The translations under genes were made by a program, and so were the position numbers. Under the pieces are notes generated by a model. The model was not told where the DNA came from. It saw only the letters and a program-made list of their open reading frames with translations, and did not search any database. This document shows, piece after piece, positions 1 through 5,747 of a stretch of DNA of 6,665 nt (positions within the stretch are counted from its first letter, which is position 1; each line of letters begins with the position of its first letter). The stretch is from assembly GCA_028694545.1 (NCBI GenBank), contig JAQVKV010000133.1:1-6665 (forward strand), read 5' to 3'. The stretch comes from Zavarzinia sp. GTDB lineage: Bacteria; Pseudomonadota; Alphaproteobacteria; Zavarziniales; Zavarziniaceae.

Positions 1-1257
1 GGCGGCGTCCAGCCAATGGCCGGCCCCGCGCCCGGCGGCCCTGCCGAGTGCAAGGCAGGCGGTAAGCAGATAGCCGCCGGTCGGCGCGTCCCAGTCGACC
101 ATCTCGCCCGCGCAGAAGATGCCGGGCAGGGCCCGCAGCATCCAGTTGCCATCGAGCGCGTCGAGGGCGACGCCGCCTGTCGTCGAGATCGCCTCGGCGA
201 GGGGGCGCGGGCGTTCGAGCGCAAGCGGCAGAGCCTTGACGCGCCGGGCGATCGCCTCCGGTCCGCCGAGGTCGCCGCCGGCGCCCTCGCGCAGCAGGCC
301 GGCGCGGACACCATCGAGGCCGATGGTCCGGCGCAGATGGTCGGTCAGGGAGTGGCGGCCCTGGGGGCGGGCGAGAGCCGTGGCGATGTCCGCCTCGGTC
401 CGGCCGGGCATGAGGTCAAGGCTCAGCACGGCCCTGCCGCCCGAGGCCAGTCGCGCGGCAAGCCCCGAGGCGAGGGGATAGACGGCGCCGCCCTCGATCC
501 CGTTCTCCGTCACCACGAATTCGCCGCGCACGCGCCGACCGTTCCATTCGACCGCGACGGGCTTTACCGGCTGGCCGGCGAAACGGTTGCGGAAGACGGG
601 GCTCCAGGCGACGTCGAAGCCGCAATTGGCGGGCCCGAAGGGGTTAATCGCGACGTCTCGCTCGCGCAGGGCGGCGGCCCAGGCGCCGTCGCTGCCGAGT
701 TTTGGCCAGCTGGCGCCGCCGAGCGCCAGCACGAGAGCCGGTGCTCGGGGCACGACGCGCCGCCCGTCCGGCCCGGCGAAGACGAGGTCGCCCGCATCGA
801 AACCGAGCCAGCGATGGCGTACCCGTATCTTCAGCCCCTTGGCGCGCAGCCGGTGCAGCCAGGCGCGCAGCATCGGGGCCGCCTTGAAACCGACGGGAAA
901 GACCCTGCCCGACGAACCGACGAAGGTTTCGATGCCGAGGCCGGCGGCGAAGCCGCGCACCGCTTCGGCATCGAAGGCGGCCAGCGCGGCCTCTAGCCTC
1001 GGCCGGGCGGGACCATAGCGCTCGAGCAGGCGTTCGGCAGGTTCGGCGTGTGTGAGGTTCAGCCCGCTCTTGCCCGCCATCAGGAACTTGCGGCCGAGCG
1101 AGGGCATGGCGTCGTAGAGCATGACGGCGCGCCCGGCGTCGAGCAGGGTTTCCGCCGCCATCAGGCCGGCTGGTCCCCCACCGATGATGATGGCGTCGGG
1201 AGAGGCCTCGGGGAGGGGGGACGGAGGATTGAGCGGGGTCGCTTCGGATGGGGACAT
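1..1257 (-). CDS. HI0933/BaiN-like FAD-dependent oxidoreductase (TIGR03862-type), C-terminus cut by window edge
   Basis: The reverse strand is open for 419 codons from an ATG at 1257 to the window edge. The protein is a flavoprotein of the HI0933/BaiN group; physiological substrates in this family are mostly unknown. A Rossmann FAD-binding motif IIIGGGPAGLMAAE lies at about residues 23-36. The family signature GRKFLMAGKSGLNLTH follows at about 55-70; the KSGLN form, instead of KGRCN, points to the TIGR03862 subgroup. A C-terminal FAD-contact motif GEMVDWDAPTGGYLL lies near 384-398. Family members are about 400 residues, so only a few residues should be missing. The first 20 residues are a Pro/Ser-rich extension before the fold. 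An in-frame TAA lies two codons upstream, so this is the most upstream possible ATG. No Shine-Dalgarno site precedes it. The gene is divergent from the next one. Family assignment is firm; the reaction is not known. Confidence 0.93.
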   Translation of the reverse strand, partial: MSPSEATPLNPPSPLPEASPDAIIIGGGPAGLMAAETLLDAGRAVMLYDAMPSLGRKFLMAGKSGLNLTHAEPAERLLERYGPARPRLEAALAAFDAEAVRGFAAGLGIETFVGSSGRVFPVGFKAAPMLRAWLHRLRAKGLKIRVRHRWLGFDAGDLVFAGPDGRRVVPRAPALVLALGGASWPKLGSDGAWAAALRERDVAINPFGPANCGFDVAWSPVFRNRFAGQPVKPVAVEWNGRRVRGEFVVTENGIEGGAVYPLASGLAARLASGGRAVLSLDLMPGRTEADIATALARPQGRHSLTDHLRRTIGLDGVRAGLLREGAGGDLGGPEAIARRVKALPLALERPRPLAEAISTTGGVALDALDGNWMLRALPGIFCAGEMVDWDAPTGGYLLTACLALGRAAGRGAGHWLDAA

Positions 1258-1369
1258 TTGTTAACCATGCCTGTGGTGAACTGGCGTGCCACCCTTCGAA
1301 TGCGGTTTAGCACGCCCGGCGGCGGCCCGCGACAGCCATGCCGATCGCCTCATCGGGAACCTTGTCTTC
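1258..1369. promoter_or_regulatory. Divergent intergenic region between flavoprotein and GT-C membrane protein genes
   Basis: This 112-base gap separates two divergently read starts and must hold promoters or leaders for one or both genes. A GTTAAC palindrome lies at 1260-1265, immediately outside the flavoprotein start codon. I see no convincing -35/-10 pair on either strand. A GTG at 1286 is in frame with the downstream membrane protein, but it would add 28 residues with no membrane or signal character, so the gap is treated as non-coding. Confidence 0.35.
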
Positions 1370-3196
1370 ATGCGCACAACCCCTGTCAGCCGTCTTTTGC
1401 CCTTCGCCTTCCTCGCTGTCGCCCTCGTGCTGCACCTGCGGCTCGCCACGGCGCCGGGCGGTGCGCTGGCGACGGCCAGCCTGCTGGACACGGACAGTTA
1501 CACCCGCCTCTTGCGGGTGATCCAGCTCTGGCAGGGCGGGGGGTGGTTCGACAATGTGGTCTATCGTCTCGGTGCGCCCGAGGGCATGCCCCTGCATTGG
1601 ACCCGGCCGCTCGACCTGCTGATCATGGGGCCGGCGGCGCTGCTGCGCGGCTTCGGCCTGGCCGATGGGCCCGCGCTGTGGTGGGCGGCGATGTTCGTCT
1701 GCCCGGCGTTGCACGCGCTGTCGTGTCTTGTCGCGGTCTGGGCCGCGCGGGCGCTGTGGCCACGGGATGCCGCCTGGTTCGCGGCGCTCGTTCTGCTGGC
1801 GCAGGAATCGGTGCTTGGCTATGGCGCCGTCGGGCGGGCGGATCACCATGTCCTCATCCTGTTGCTGGGGGTTGCCGCGATCGGCGCCCTGCTGCGCGCG
1901 GCGATCGATCCCGGGGCGCGGCGCATGGCGCTGGCCGGTGGGGTTTTCGGCGGCCTTGGCCTGTGGATCGGGCCCGAGGCGCTGATCATCCTGGTACCGG
2001 CGCTGGCGGCTTTCGGACTGATCTTTGTCTTCGATGAGGCGGACGGTCTCGCCATGGCCCGGCAGGGCCTGCGCGCCAGCATCGGTTTCACGGTGGCTGT
2101 GGCGCTGGCGCTGGCGATCGATGTTGCGCCGTCGGCCTATCTGACGGCGCAGTCCGACCGGGTGTCGATCCTGCATCTGGTGCTCGGCCTCGCCATGGCC
2201 TCGGTCTTCGGCGCCGGCCTTCTCGCCGGGGGGCGGGGAGGGGCGGGGCGCCTGCGCCGGCTGTTGGCTGGCGGCGGCGCGGCCGTGGTCGCCGTCGGAA
2301 TGCTGTCGCTCCTCTTCCCGGACTTTTACCGCTCGTCTCTTGCCATTGATGATCCGGTGATGAACCAGGTCCTCGGCCGGATCGCCGAGATGCAGCCGCT
2401 GCGCTTCTGGACGCGGGCGGGGCTGTCGGACCTGCTGACCGGCGTCGGGGGCACGCTGCTCGGTCTCGTGGTCCTGCCACTCGCCTTGCGCCGTGGGCCG
2501 GACGAGCGGGCTCGCAGGGCTCTGTTCGTCCTTCTCCTGGTTCTGGTGGCGAGTTTTGGCGCCACGCTCGCCTTCCGTCGCTTCGTCGTCGAATATGCGG
2601 CGGCAGGGGCGATCGCGACCGCAGGGGCGATCGCCTTCGCGGGCGTCGCGCTTGCGCGCTCGCGCCCGCTGGCGCGTGCGGCCGGCCTCATCCTTGCCGC
2701 TTTCGCGGGCACGGTGCTGTTGCCGGCGCTGGGCCGGGAAATCGCCCCCCCGACGGTCACGACGGCGGCCTGCGATCGTGATGCGCTCGCCCGTTTCCTG
2801 ATCGAGCGGCGGGGCGGTGCCGGACAGACGCGGGATGATCCGGTGGTCCTGATCGACAGTATCGACCTCGCGCCGGCGCTTGCTTTCAAGACCCCATTCC
2901 GCTTCGTCGGCGCGCCCTATCACCGGGGCTTGGAGCCGATGCGTGACACGGTGGATTTCTTCGGCACGGCGGATGATTCGGTGGCGCGCGCGATTCTGGC
3001 GCGCCGGGATGTGGCGCTCGTCGTGCTGTGCCGGGGCGGGCCTGGCCTGCGCGAGGACATCCCCGGATCGATCGGCTCGCGTCTCGCGGCCGGCACCGCC
3101 ATCCCGGCTTTCCTGCATCCCGTTCCGTTGCGGCAGGGGCTTGCGCGGGATTTTGCGATTTTCTCGGTTGGCGGGGATCTGGCAACGGCCCGTTAA
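1370..3196 (+). CDS. Polytopic membrane glycosyltransferase-like protein (GT-C / STT3-like)
   Basis: This 608-residue protein has about a dozen hydrophobic segments through residue ~465, then a soluble C-terminal domain of about 140 residues. Two acidic motifs sit where GT-C enzymes carry catalytic loops: DTDSY at 40-44, just after the first membrane segment (9-23), and GRADHH at 155-160. These resemble the first-loop aspartate and the DxD/DHH motif of STT3/AglB/PglB oligosaccharyltransferases. A PEGMPLHW stretch lies at about 70-77, and the C-terminal domain has an APYHR motif at 515-519. The WWDYG motif of true oligosaccharyltransferases was not found, so the transferred sugar and acceptor are unknown. 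The ATG at 1370 was chosen because a membrane anchor follows at once; the upstream GTG at 1286 adds a non-hydrophobic leader. The Shine-Dalgarno site is weak. Two pilin genes follow, so pilin or envelope glycosylation is an inference. GT-C membership is likely; the exact function is open. Confidence 0.75.
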   Translation: MRTTPVSRLLPFAFLAVALVLHLRLATAPGGALATASLLDTDSYTRLLRVIQLWQGGGWFDNVVYRLGAPEGMPLHWTRPLDLLIMGPAALLRGFGLADGPALWWAAMFVCPALHALSCLVAVWAARALWPRDAAWFAALVLLAQESVLGYGAVGRADHHVLILLLGVAAIGALLRAAIDPGARRMALAGGVFGGLGLWIGPEALIILVPALAAFGLIFVFDEADGLAMARQGLRASIGFTVAVALALAIDVAPSAYLTAQSDRVSILHLVLGLAMASVFGAGLLAGGRGGAGRLRRLLAGGGAAVVAVGMLSLLFPDFYRSSLAIDDPVMNQVLGRIAEMQPLRFWTRAGLSDLLTGVGGTLLGLVVLPLALRRGPDERARRALFVLLLVLVASFGATLAFRRFVVEYAAAGAIATAGAIAFAGVALARSRPLARAAGLILAAFAGTVLLPALGREIAPPTVTTAACDRDALARFLIERRGGAGQTRDDPVVLIDSIDLAPALAFKTPFRFVGAPYHRGLEPMRDTVDFFGTADDSVARAILARRDVALVVLCRGGPGLREDIPGSIGSRLAAGTAIPAFLHPVPLRQGLARDFAIFSVGGDLATAR

Positions 3197-3250
3197 CAAT
3201 TGACGGTGATACTCTTCCTCAGGCGCCGGGCGGTTGATTGGCGCTGCCAG

Positions 3251-3256
3251 TATGAT
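3251..3256 (+). promoter_or_regulatory. Possible -10 element upstream of flp pilin
   Basis: TATGAT matches the sigma-70 -10 consensus at five of six positions and lies 51 bases before the pilin start codon. The nearest -35-like hexamers are badly spaced: TTGATT at 3234 leaves 11 bases and TTGACG at 3200 leaves 45. It is therefore only a candidate. A promoter in this 111-base gap is expected because Flp major pilins usually need strong expression of their own. Confidence 0.25.
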
Positions 3257-3295
3257 ACCAGTTTAGCGGGATGGGCCATTTCCCAGGTCCCGGAC

Positions 3296-3300
3296 AGGAG
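3296..3300 (+). promoter_or_regulatory. Ribosome binding site of flp pilin
   Basis: AGGAG ends seven bases before the ATG at 3308. It fixes the pilin start there rather than at in-frame GTG/ATG-type starts as far upstream as 3200, which would add 36 residues with no sense for a prepilin leader. Confidence 0.8.
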
Positions 3301-3307
3301 AAACAAG

Positions 3308-3490
3308 ATGCTTCGCAAGATGATTGCCTCGGTGCGTGAAGCCGGCGAACGCGGCGCCACCGCCATCGAATACGCCCTGATCGCGGCCCTCATCGCCGTG
3401 GCGGCCATCGGCGCCATGAGCCTTGTCGGCAACGGTCTGAACACCACCTTCAACGCGGTTTCGAACAAACTCACCCCGGCCACGCCCTAA
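3308..3490 (+). CDS. Flp/Fap-type pilin component
   Basis: This 60-residue prepilin is of the type IVb Flp family, the major subunit of Tad pili used for surface attachment. A short leader, basic overall (K4, R3, R10, R15), runs to Gly16. The cleavage motif G-ATAI-EY follows, with Glu21 and Tyr22 at mature positions +5 and +6, as required by the TadV/CpaA prepilin peptidase. A single hydrophobic helix spans about residues 17-42, and a short polar tail NGLNTTFNAVSNKLTPATP ends the protein. The mature form would be 44 residues. Ser/Thr and Asn residues in the tail are possible modification sites. The start is set by AGGAG at 3296-3300. A second pilin gene follows after 88 bases. None of the assembly proteins is in the window, so they must be encoded elsewhere. 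Family assignment is firm. Confidence 0.95.
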   Translation: MLRKMIASVREAGERGATAIEYALIAALIAVAAIGAMSLVGNGLNTTFNAVSNKLTPATP

Positions 3491-3524
3491 TTTCGTCTGA
3501 AGCGAAAGCGGCGTCATATCGCTA

Positions 3525-3554
3525 TGCCCCGATGTCAGTCGTGATGTCGGGGCA
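3525..3554 (+). other. Perfect 8-bp hairpin between the two pilin genes
   Basis: TGCCCCGA at 3525-3532 pairs perfectly with TCGGGGCA at 3547-3554 around a 14-base loop. It starts 34 bases after the first pilin stop and ends 24 bases before the second pilin start. There is no T-run after it, so it is not a classical intrinsic terminator. It could protect the 3' end of the major pilin message or reduce read-through into the second pilin. Confidence 0.45.
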
Positions 3555-3578
3555 GAGGTCTTCCGAGGGGCGGGGCCG

Positions 3579-3776
3579 ATGTCTGATGATCTGCTTCTCG
3601 AAGAGTGCCGCGCGATCGAGCACGAAAATCGTGATTTCGGCGACGAACGCGGCGCTACGGCCCTTGAGTATGCGTTTATCGCCGGCCTGATCTCGATCGC
3701 CGCCGCCGGCATTCTTCTTGTGATCGGCGAGGATGTCGCCGGCTATTTCCAGAGTTTCGCCGACCTTTTCCCCTGA
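3579..3776 (+). CDS. Divergent Flp-like pilin with acidic leader
   Basis: This 65-residue protein carries the Flp prepilin core ERGATALEYAFIAGLISIAAAGILL, with Gly25 as the expected cleavage residue and Glu30/Tyr31 at mature +5/+6. The mature part would be 40 residues: a hydrophobic helix from about 26 to 48, then an acidic and aromatic end, GEDVAGYFQSFADLFP. The leader is 25 residues, longer than the 16 of the neighbouring pilin. It is strongly acidic, with nine Asp/Glu against three Arg, and contains Cys10; Flp leaders are normally short and basic. The start follows the purine-rich GAGGGGCGGGG, and no better in-frame start lies nearby. It may be a minor or regulatory pilin, or a second major pilin. 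Family membership is clear from the cleavage site and helix; its role is not known. Confidence 0.88.
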   Translation: MSDDLLLEECRAIEHENRDFGDERGATALEYAFIAGLISIAAAGILLVIGEDVAGYFQSFADLFP

Positions 3777-3788
3777 TTCTGGGGAATC
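3775..3788 (+). repeat. Small inverted repeat (GATTC / GAATC) at the end of the second pilin
   Basis: GATTC at 3775-3779 and GAATC at 3784-3788 form a 5-bp stem with a TGGG loop, and the left arm overlaps the pilin stop codon. Both arms are also GANTC, the site methylated by CcrM in many alphaproteobacteria. The stem is too short to call a terminator, and there is no T-run. Confidence 0.3.
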
Positions 3789-3828
3789 GCCGGCTGATCG
3801 GGCGAAAAGGTCTGGACCTCGAGGCCTT

Positions 3829-3854
3829 GTCTTCACCCGGGGTCTTCACCCGGG
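3829..3854 (+). repeat. Perfect tandem duplication of a 13-mer in the leader of the next gene
   Basis: GTCTTCACCCGGG occurs twice with no gap, at 3829-3841 and 3842-3854, ending 20 bases before the start codon of the histidine-rich membrane protein. Each copy contains the palindrome CCCGGG, so the two copies can pair as a 6-bp G+C stem just upstream of the ribosome binding site. It is most likely a slippage duplication; a role in translation control is possible. Confidence 0.6.
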
Positions 3855-3874
3855 CGCGCGAGAGGACGCAGGAC

Positions 3875-4984
3875 ATGACCGATTTCAGTCTCGCCCGTCC
3901 GCTCGATCATCGCCGGCGAGGGCTTTTCGGGTCTCTGGCCGATTTTTTGTGCCTTGGCGGCGGCGCCTTCCTCGCCCTGCTGGTTGTCGCCCTGTTGCCG
4001 GTCGACACGGTGGCGGCCCCCTTGGCGACCGCGATGCTGGTCGTCGCCAATTTCGTCAACCACCCCCATTTCGCCCATTCCTATCAGATCTTCTATCGCG
4101 GCTTTTCACGGCGGCTGCGCGATCCGGATGTGCCGGCACGTCTGCGGTTGCGCTATGCCTTCGCAGGAATCATGGTCCCGCTGCTGCTTGCCGGCTATTT
4201 CGTCGCGGTGATTTTGCTCCGCGATCCGGCGGGTCTTGGCTACGCGCTGAATTTCATGGGGTTCGTGGTCGGCTGGCATTACGTGAAGCAGGGCTTCGGC
4301 ATCGCCATGGTCGATGCGTCGTTCGCCGGTCGCTTCTATGCCGATGCGACCCGCCGGGCCATGCTGGCCAACGGTTATGCCTGCTGGATCTACGCCTGGG
4401 TGGAGAGCAATCGCGCGCTGGCGTCTCGGGATCTCTGGGGAATCGAGACGGGCAGTTTCGCCTTCGGTGCTCCTGTCGCCTATGTCGCGGGCGCCGTCTT
4501 CGCGCTCACTTCCGCCTGGTTGCTGGTGTGCCTTGTCGGTGACCACCGGCGTCATGGGCGCGGTTTCGCCGTGAACGGCCTCGTCGCCTATCTGGTCACA
4601 CTCTACGCCTGGGTCGCTTTCGCCCGCCTCGATCCCTTGTTCGTCTATGTCATTCCGGCGATGCACTCGTTGCAGTATCTCGCCGTGGTCTGGCGTTTCG
4701 AGATCAACCGGGTCGGCGATCGCACGGGCAACGGCGCGGAAGGCGCCGGTTCGGCGCGCAGCCGGCTGGCGGCCTTCGGCATCTTCGGGCTTGTCTTGGG
4801 GGCCGCAGGTTTCTGGATCCTGCCGCTCGCGCTCGACCGGTCGGTTCCCTACGATCACGCGTTGTTCGGTCCGAACCTTTTCCTCTTCACGTTCTGGATC
4901 TTCATCAACGTCCATCACTACTTCATCGACAATGTGATCTGGCGTCGCGAGAACCCGGAAGCCAGGCGCTATCTTTTCGCCTGA
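3875..4984 (+). CDS. Uncharacterised polytopic membrane protein with histidine clusters
   Basis: This 369-residue integral membrane protein has about ten hydrophobic segments. I do not recognise a named family with certainty. Histidines sit in sequence contexts that look conserved: NHPHFAHSY with H63, H65 and H68; GWHYVKQ with H135; PAMHSLQY with H264; and NVHHYFID with H347 and H348, followed by NVIWR. The spacing recalls membrane-bound metal enzymes such as desaturases and hydroxylases, but the standard HxxxH/HxxHH set of those families is not fully present, so metal binding is only an inference. The ATG at 3875 is preceded by AGAGGA at 3861-3866. An upstream TTG at 3827 would add 16 polar residues that translate the tandem 13-mer, so it is less likely. 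The gene follows the second pilin after 98 bases and converges with a lipoprotein gene. No signal peptide beyond the first membrane helix (about 26-42) is seen. Confidence 0.85.
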   Translation: MTDFSLARPLDHRRRGLFGSLADFLCLGGGAFLALLVVALLPVDTVAAPLATAMLVVANFVNHPHFAHSYQIFYRGFSRRLRDPDVPARLRLRYAFAGIMVPLLLAGYFVAVILLRDPAGLGYALNFMGFVVGWHYVKQGFGIAMVDASFAGRFYADATRRAMLANGYACWIYAWVESNRALASRDLWGIETGSFAFGAPVAYVAGAVFALTSAWLLVCLVGDHRRHGRGFAVNGLVAYLVTLYAWVAFARLDPLFVYVIPAMHSLQYLAVVWRFEINRVGDRTGNGAEGAGSARSRLAAFGIFGLVLGAAGFWILPLALDRSVPYDHALFGPNLFLFTFWIFINVHHYFIDNVIWRRENPEARRYLFA

Positions 4985-4989
4985 GACGT

Positions 4990-5013
4990 GGTGATCACTG
5001 GATCGTGATCACC
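4990..5013. terminator. Hairpin at the convergent gene junction, possible bidirectional terminator
   Basis: GGTGATCAC at 4990-4998 pairs perfectly with GTGATCACC at 5005-5013 around the 6-base loop TGGATC. It starts five bases after the plus-strand stop codon and contains the stop codon and last codons of the minus-strand lipoprotein. Its position between two convergent genes fits a shared transcription stop. Neither side has a T-run, so termination strength is uncertain. Confidence 0.5.
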
Positions 5014-5747
5014 TGGATCGAACGGGCGGGTTGCGCACCCGGCGCCGGGGCTGGCGGCGTGGTCTCCATGGGGGCCTCGGCCGTCGGCGGGCTGCCGCCG
5101 TCCGCCGGCACCGTCGTGGCGGTCGTGGTCGCCTCGGTCGCGGGCTCGCCGAGGACGGCCGTCTCGGGCGTCGCCATCTCTGGCGCCGGCGGGACCACGG
5201 GCTCCGGCGGCAGTGGGCTGGCGGCGACGTCGGCGACCGGGGCTGCCTTCGGCGGTTCGAGGAAGAGGGGGCCGGGCTCGGGCATCGGTACCGGTGCAGG
5301 CGCTGCCGCCTCGCCCGCCGGCCCGACATTGCTGCCACCCTCATAGATCACCGTTGCACCGGCCGCCGGATCGGCGTTGCCCGCTGCCGGGGCGGAAGGC
5401 GCCGAAGGGGCGGGTGTTTCGGTCGTGGGCGCGTCCGGCGTCGGGGCGGAAGCGTCATAGATCGTGGTGGCGCCGGCGACGGGGTCGGCTGGAGCGGTAT
5501 CGTCCGCCGGCGCCGGCGCCGGCTCGGCAACGGGCGCCGGCGTCGAATGGATGACCGGCGCGGGCACTGAGACAGGCGCGGAAGCCGGTATCGGGGCAGA
5601 GGCAGCGGTCGAAGCCGGTGTGGGCGCGCCAGCGTAGACTTCGGGGAAGAGGGCCCGCTTCGACAACCGTTCCCGCACGTTCGAGCAGGCGCCGACCGTG
5701 GTGGCGAGGCCGAGGCTGACAAGGACGATGGTGGCGATCCGCGGCAT
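4995..5747 (-). CDS. Pro/Ala/Thr-rich outer-membrane-type lipoprotein
   Basis: This 250-residue protein starts with a lipoprotein signal peptide. R3 is followed by a hydrophobic stretch at 4-16 and a lipobox VGAC with the lipidated Cys at 21. Ser22 at +2 is compatible with outer-membrane sorting by Lol. A short, more ordinary segment, SNVRERLSKRALFPEVYAG, follows at 22-40. The remainder to about 240 is low-complexity Pro/Ala/Thr/Glu sequence, probably disordered and able to span periplasm or cell wall. Within it a motif ADPxAGATxIY[DE] occurs twice, at 87-98 and 125-136; the first copy is ADPVAGATTIYD. The C-terminus SIQVITIQ is a possible beta-strand. The start follows AGGGAAGAG on the minus strand. 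No catalytic domain is visible and the function is unknown. It converges with the histidine-rich membrane protein. The third-position GC bias supports this frame over the long opposite-strand frame. Confidence 0.85.
   Translation of the reverse strand: MPRIATIVLVSLGLATTVGACSNVRERLSKRALFPEVYAGAPTPASTAASAPIPASAPVSVPAPVIHSTPAPVAEPAPAPADDTAPADPVAGATTIYDASAPTPDAPTTETPAPSAPSAPAAGNADPAAGATVIYEGGSNVGPAGEAAAPAPVPMPEPGPLFLEPPKAAPVADVAASPLPPEPVVPPAPEMATPETAVLGEPATEATTTATTVPADGGSPPTAEAPMETTPPAPAPGAQPARSIQVITIQ
5341..5375 (-). repeat. Copy 2 of ADPxAGATxIY motif in lipoprotein
   Basis: This encodes residues 125-136 of the lipoprotein (ADPAAGATVIYE). It aligns without gaps to the copy at 5455-5489 over 35 bases, and most differences are at third codon positions. 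That suggests the peptide rather than the DNA is what is kept. Confidence 0.6.
5455..5489 (-). repeat. Copy 1 of ADPxAGATxIY motif in lipoprotein
   Basis: This encodes residues 87-98 of the lipoprotein (ADPVAGATTIYD). It is the N-terminal partner of the copy at 5341-5375; the two are separated by Pro/Ala/Thr-rich linker. Confidence 0.6.

Noticed and set aside
16..996. A 326-codon plus-strand open frame opposite the flavoprotein
   Set aside because: The minus strand here encodes all the FAD-binding and family motifs. The plus-strand product is Gly/Ala/Arg-rich without recognisable features.
1258..1268. CtrA-like half-site TTAACCAT
   Set aside because: The full CtrA pattern TTAA-N7-TTAA is absent on both strands around it, so only a chance half-site is present.
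1307..3199. A 630-codon open frame on the minus strand across the membrane protein gene
   Set aside because: It is antisense to a gene with clear membrane segments and motifs. Its product is Arg/Gln/Asp-rich with no domain character, typical of an opposite-strand shadow in high-GC DNA.
1258..3199. Inverted 8-mer TTGTTAAC flanking the glycosyltransferase-like gene (1258-1265 and minus strand of 3192-3199)
   Set aside because: It is too short to be a mobile-element end, there is no target duplication, and base composition does not change across the gene. Probably chance.
3223..3244. Five-bp stem (GCGCC / GGCGC) after the membrane protein gene as a terminator
   Set aside because: The stem is short, the loop is 12 bases and there is no T-run; such stems are common by chance in this composition.
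3240..3256. Sigma-54 promoter before the first pilin
   Set aside because: The GG and GC pairs at -24/-12 do not fall at the required spacing.
4106..4918. A 270-codon minus-strand open frame opposite the histidine-rich membrane protein
   Set aside because: The product is highly charged with no domain or ribosome binding site, and the plus strand is the convincing coding frame.
3875..4984. Brp/Blh-type carotene dioxygenase for the histidine-rich membrane protein
   Set aside because: It shares only the idea of membrane histidines; the motifs expected for that family (for example a GxPHGxxD-type box) were not found.
5005..5570. Gly/Ala- and Arg-rich plus-strand open frames opposite the lipoprotein
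   Set aside because: They are complements of low-complexity Pro/Ala codons. The minus strand has a signal peptide, lipobox and ribosome binding site.
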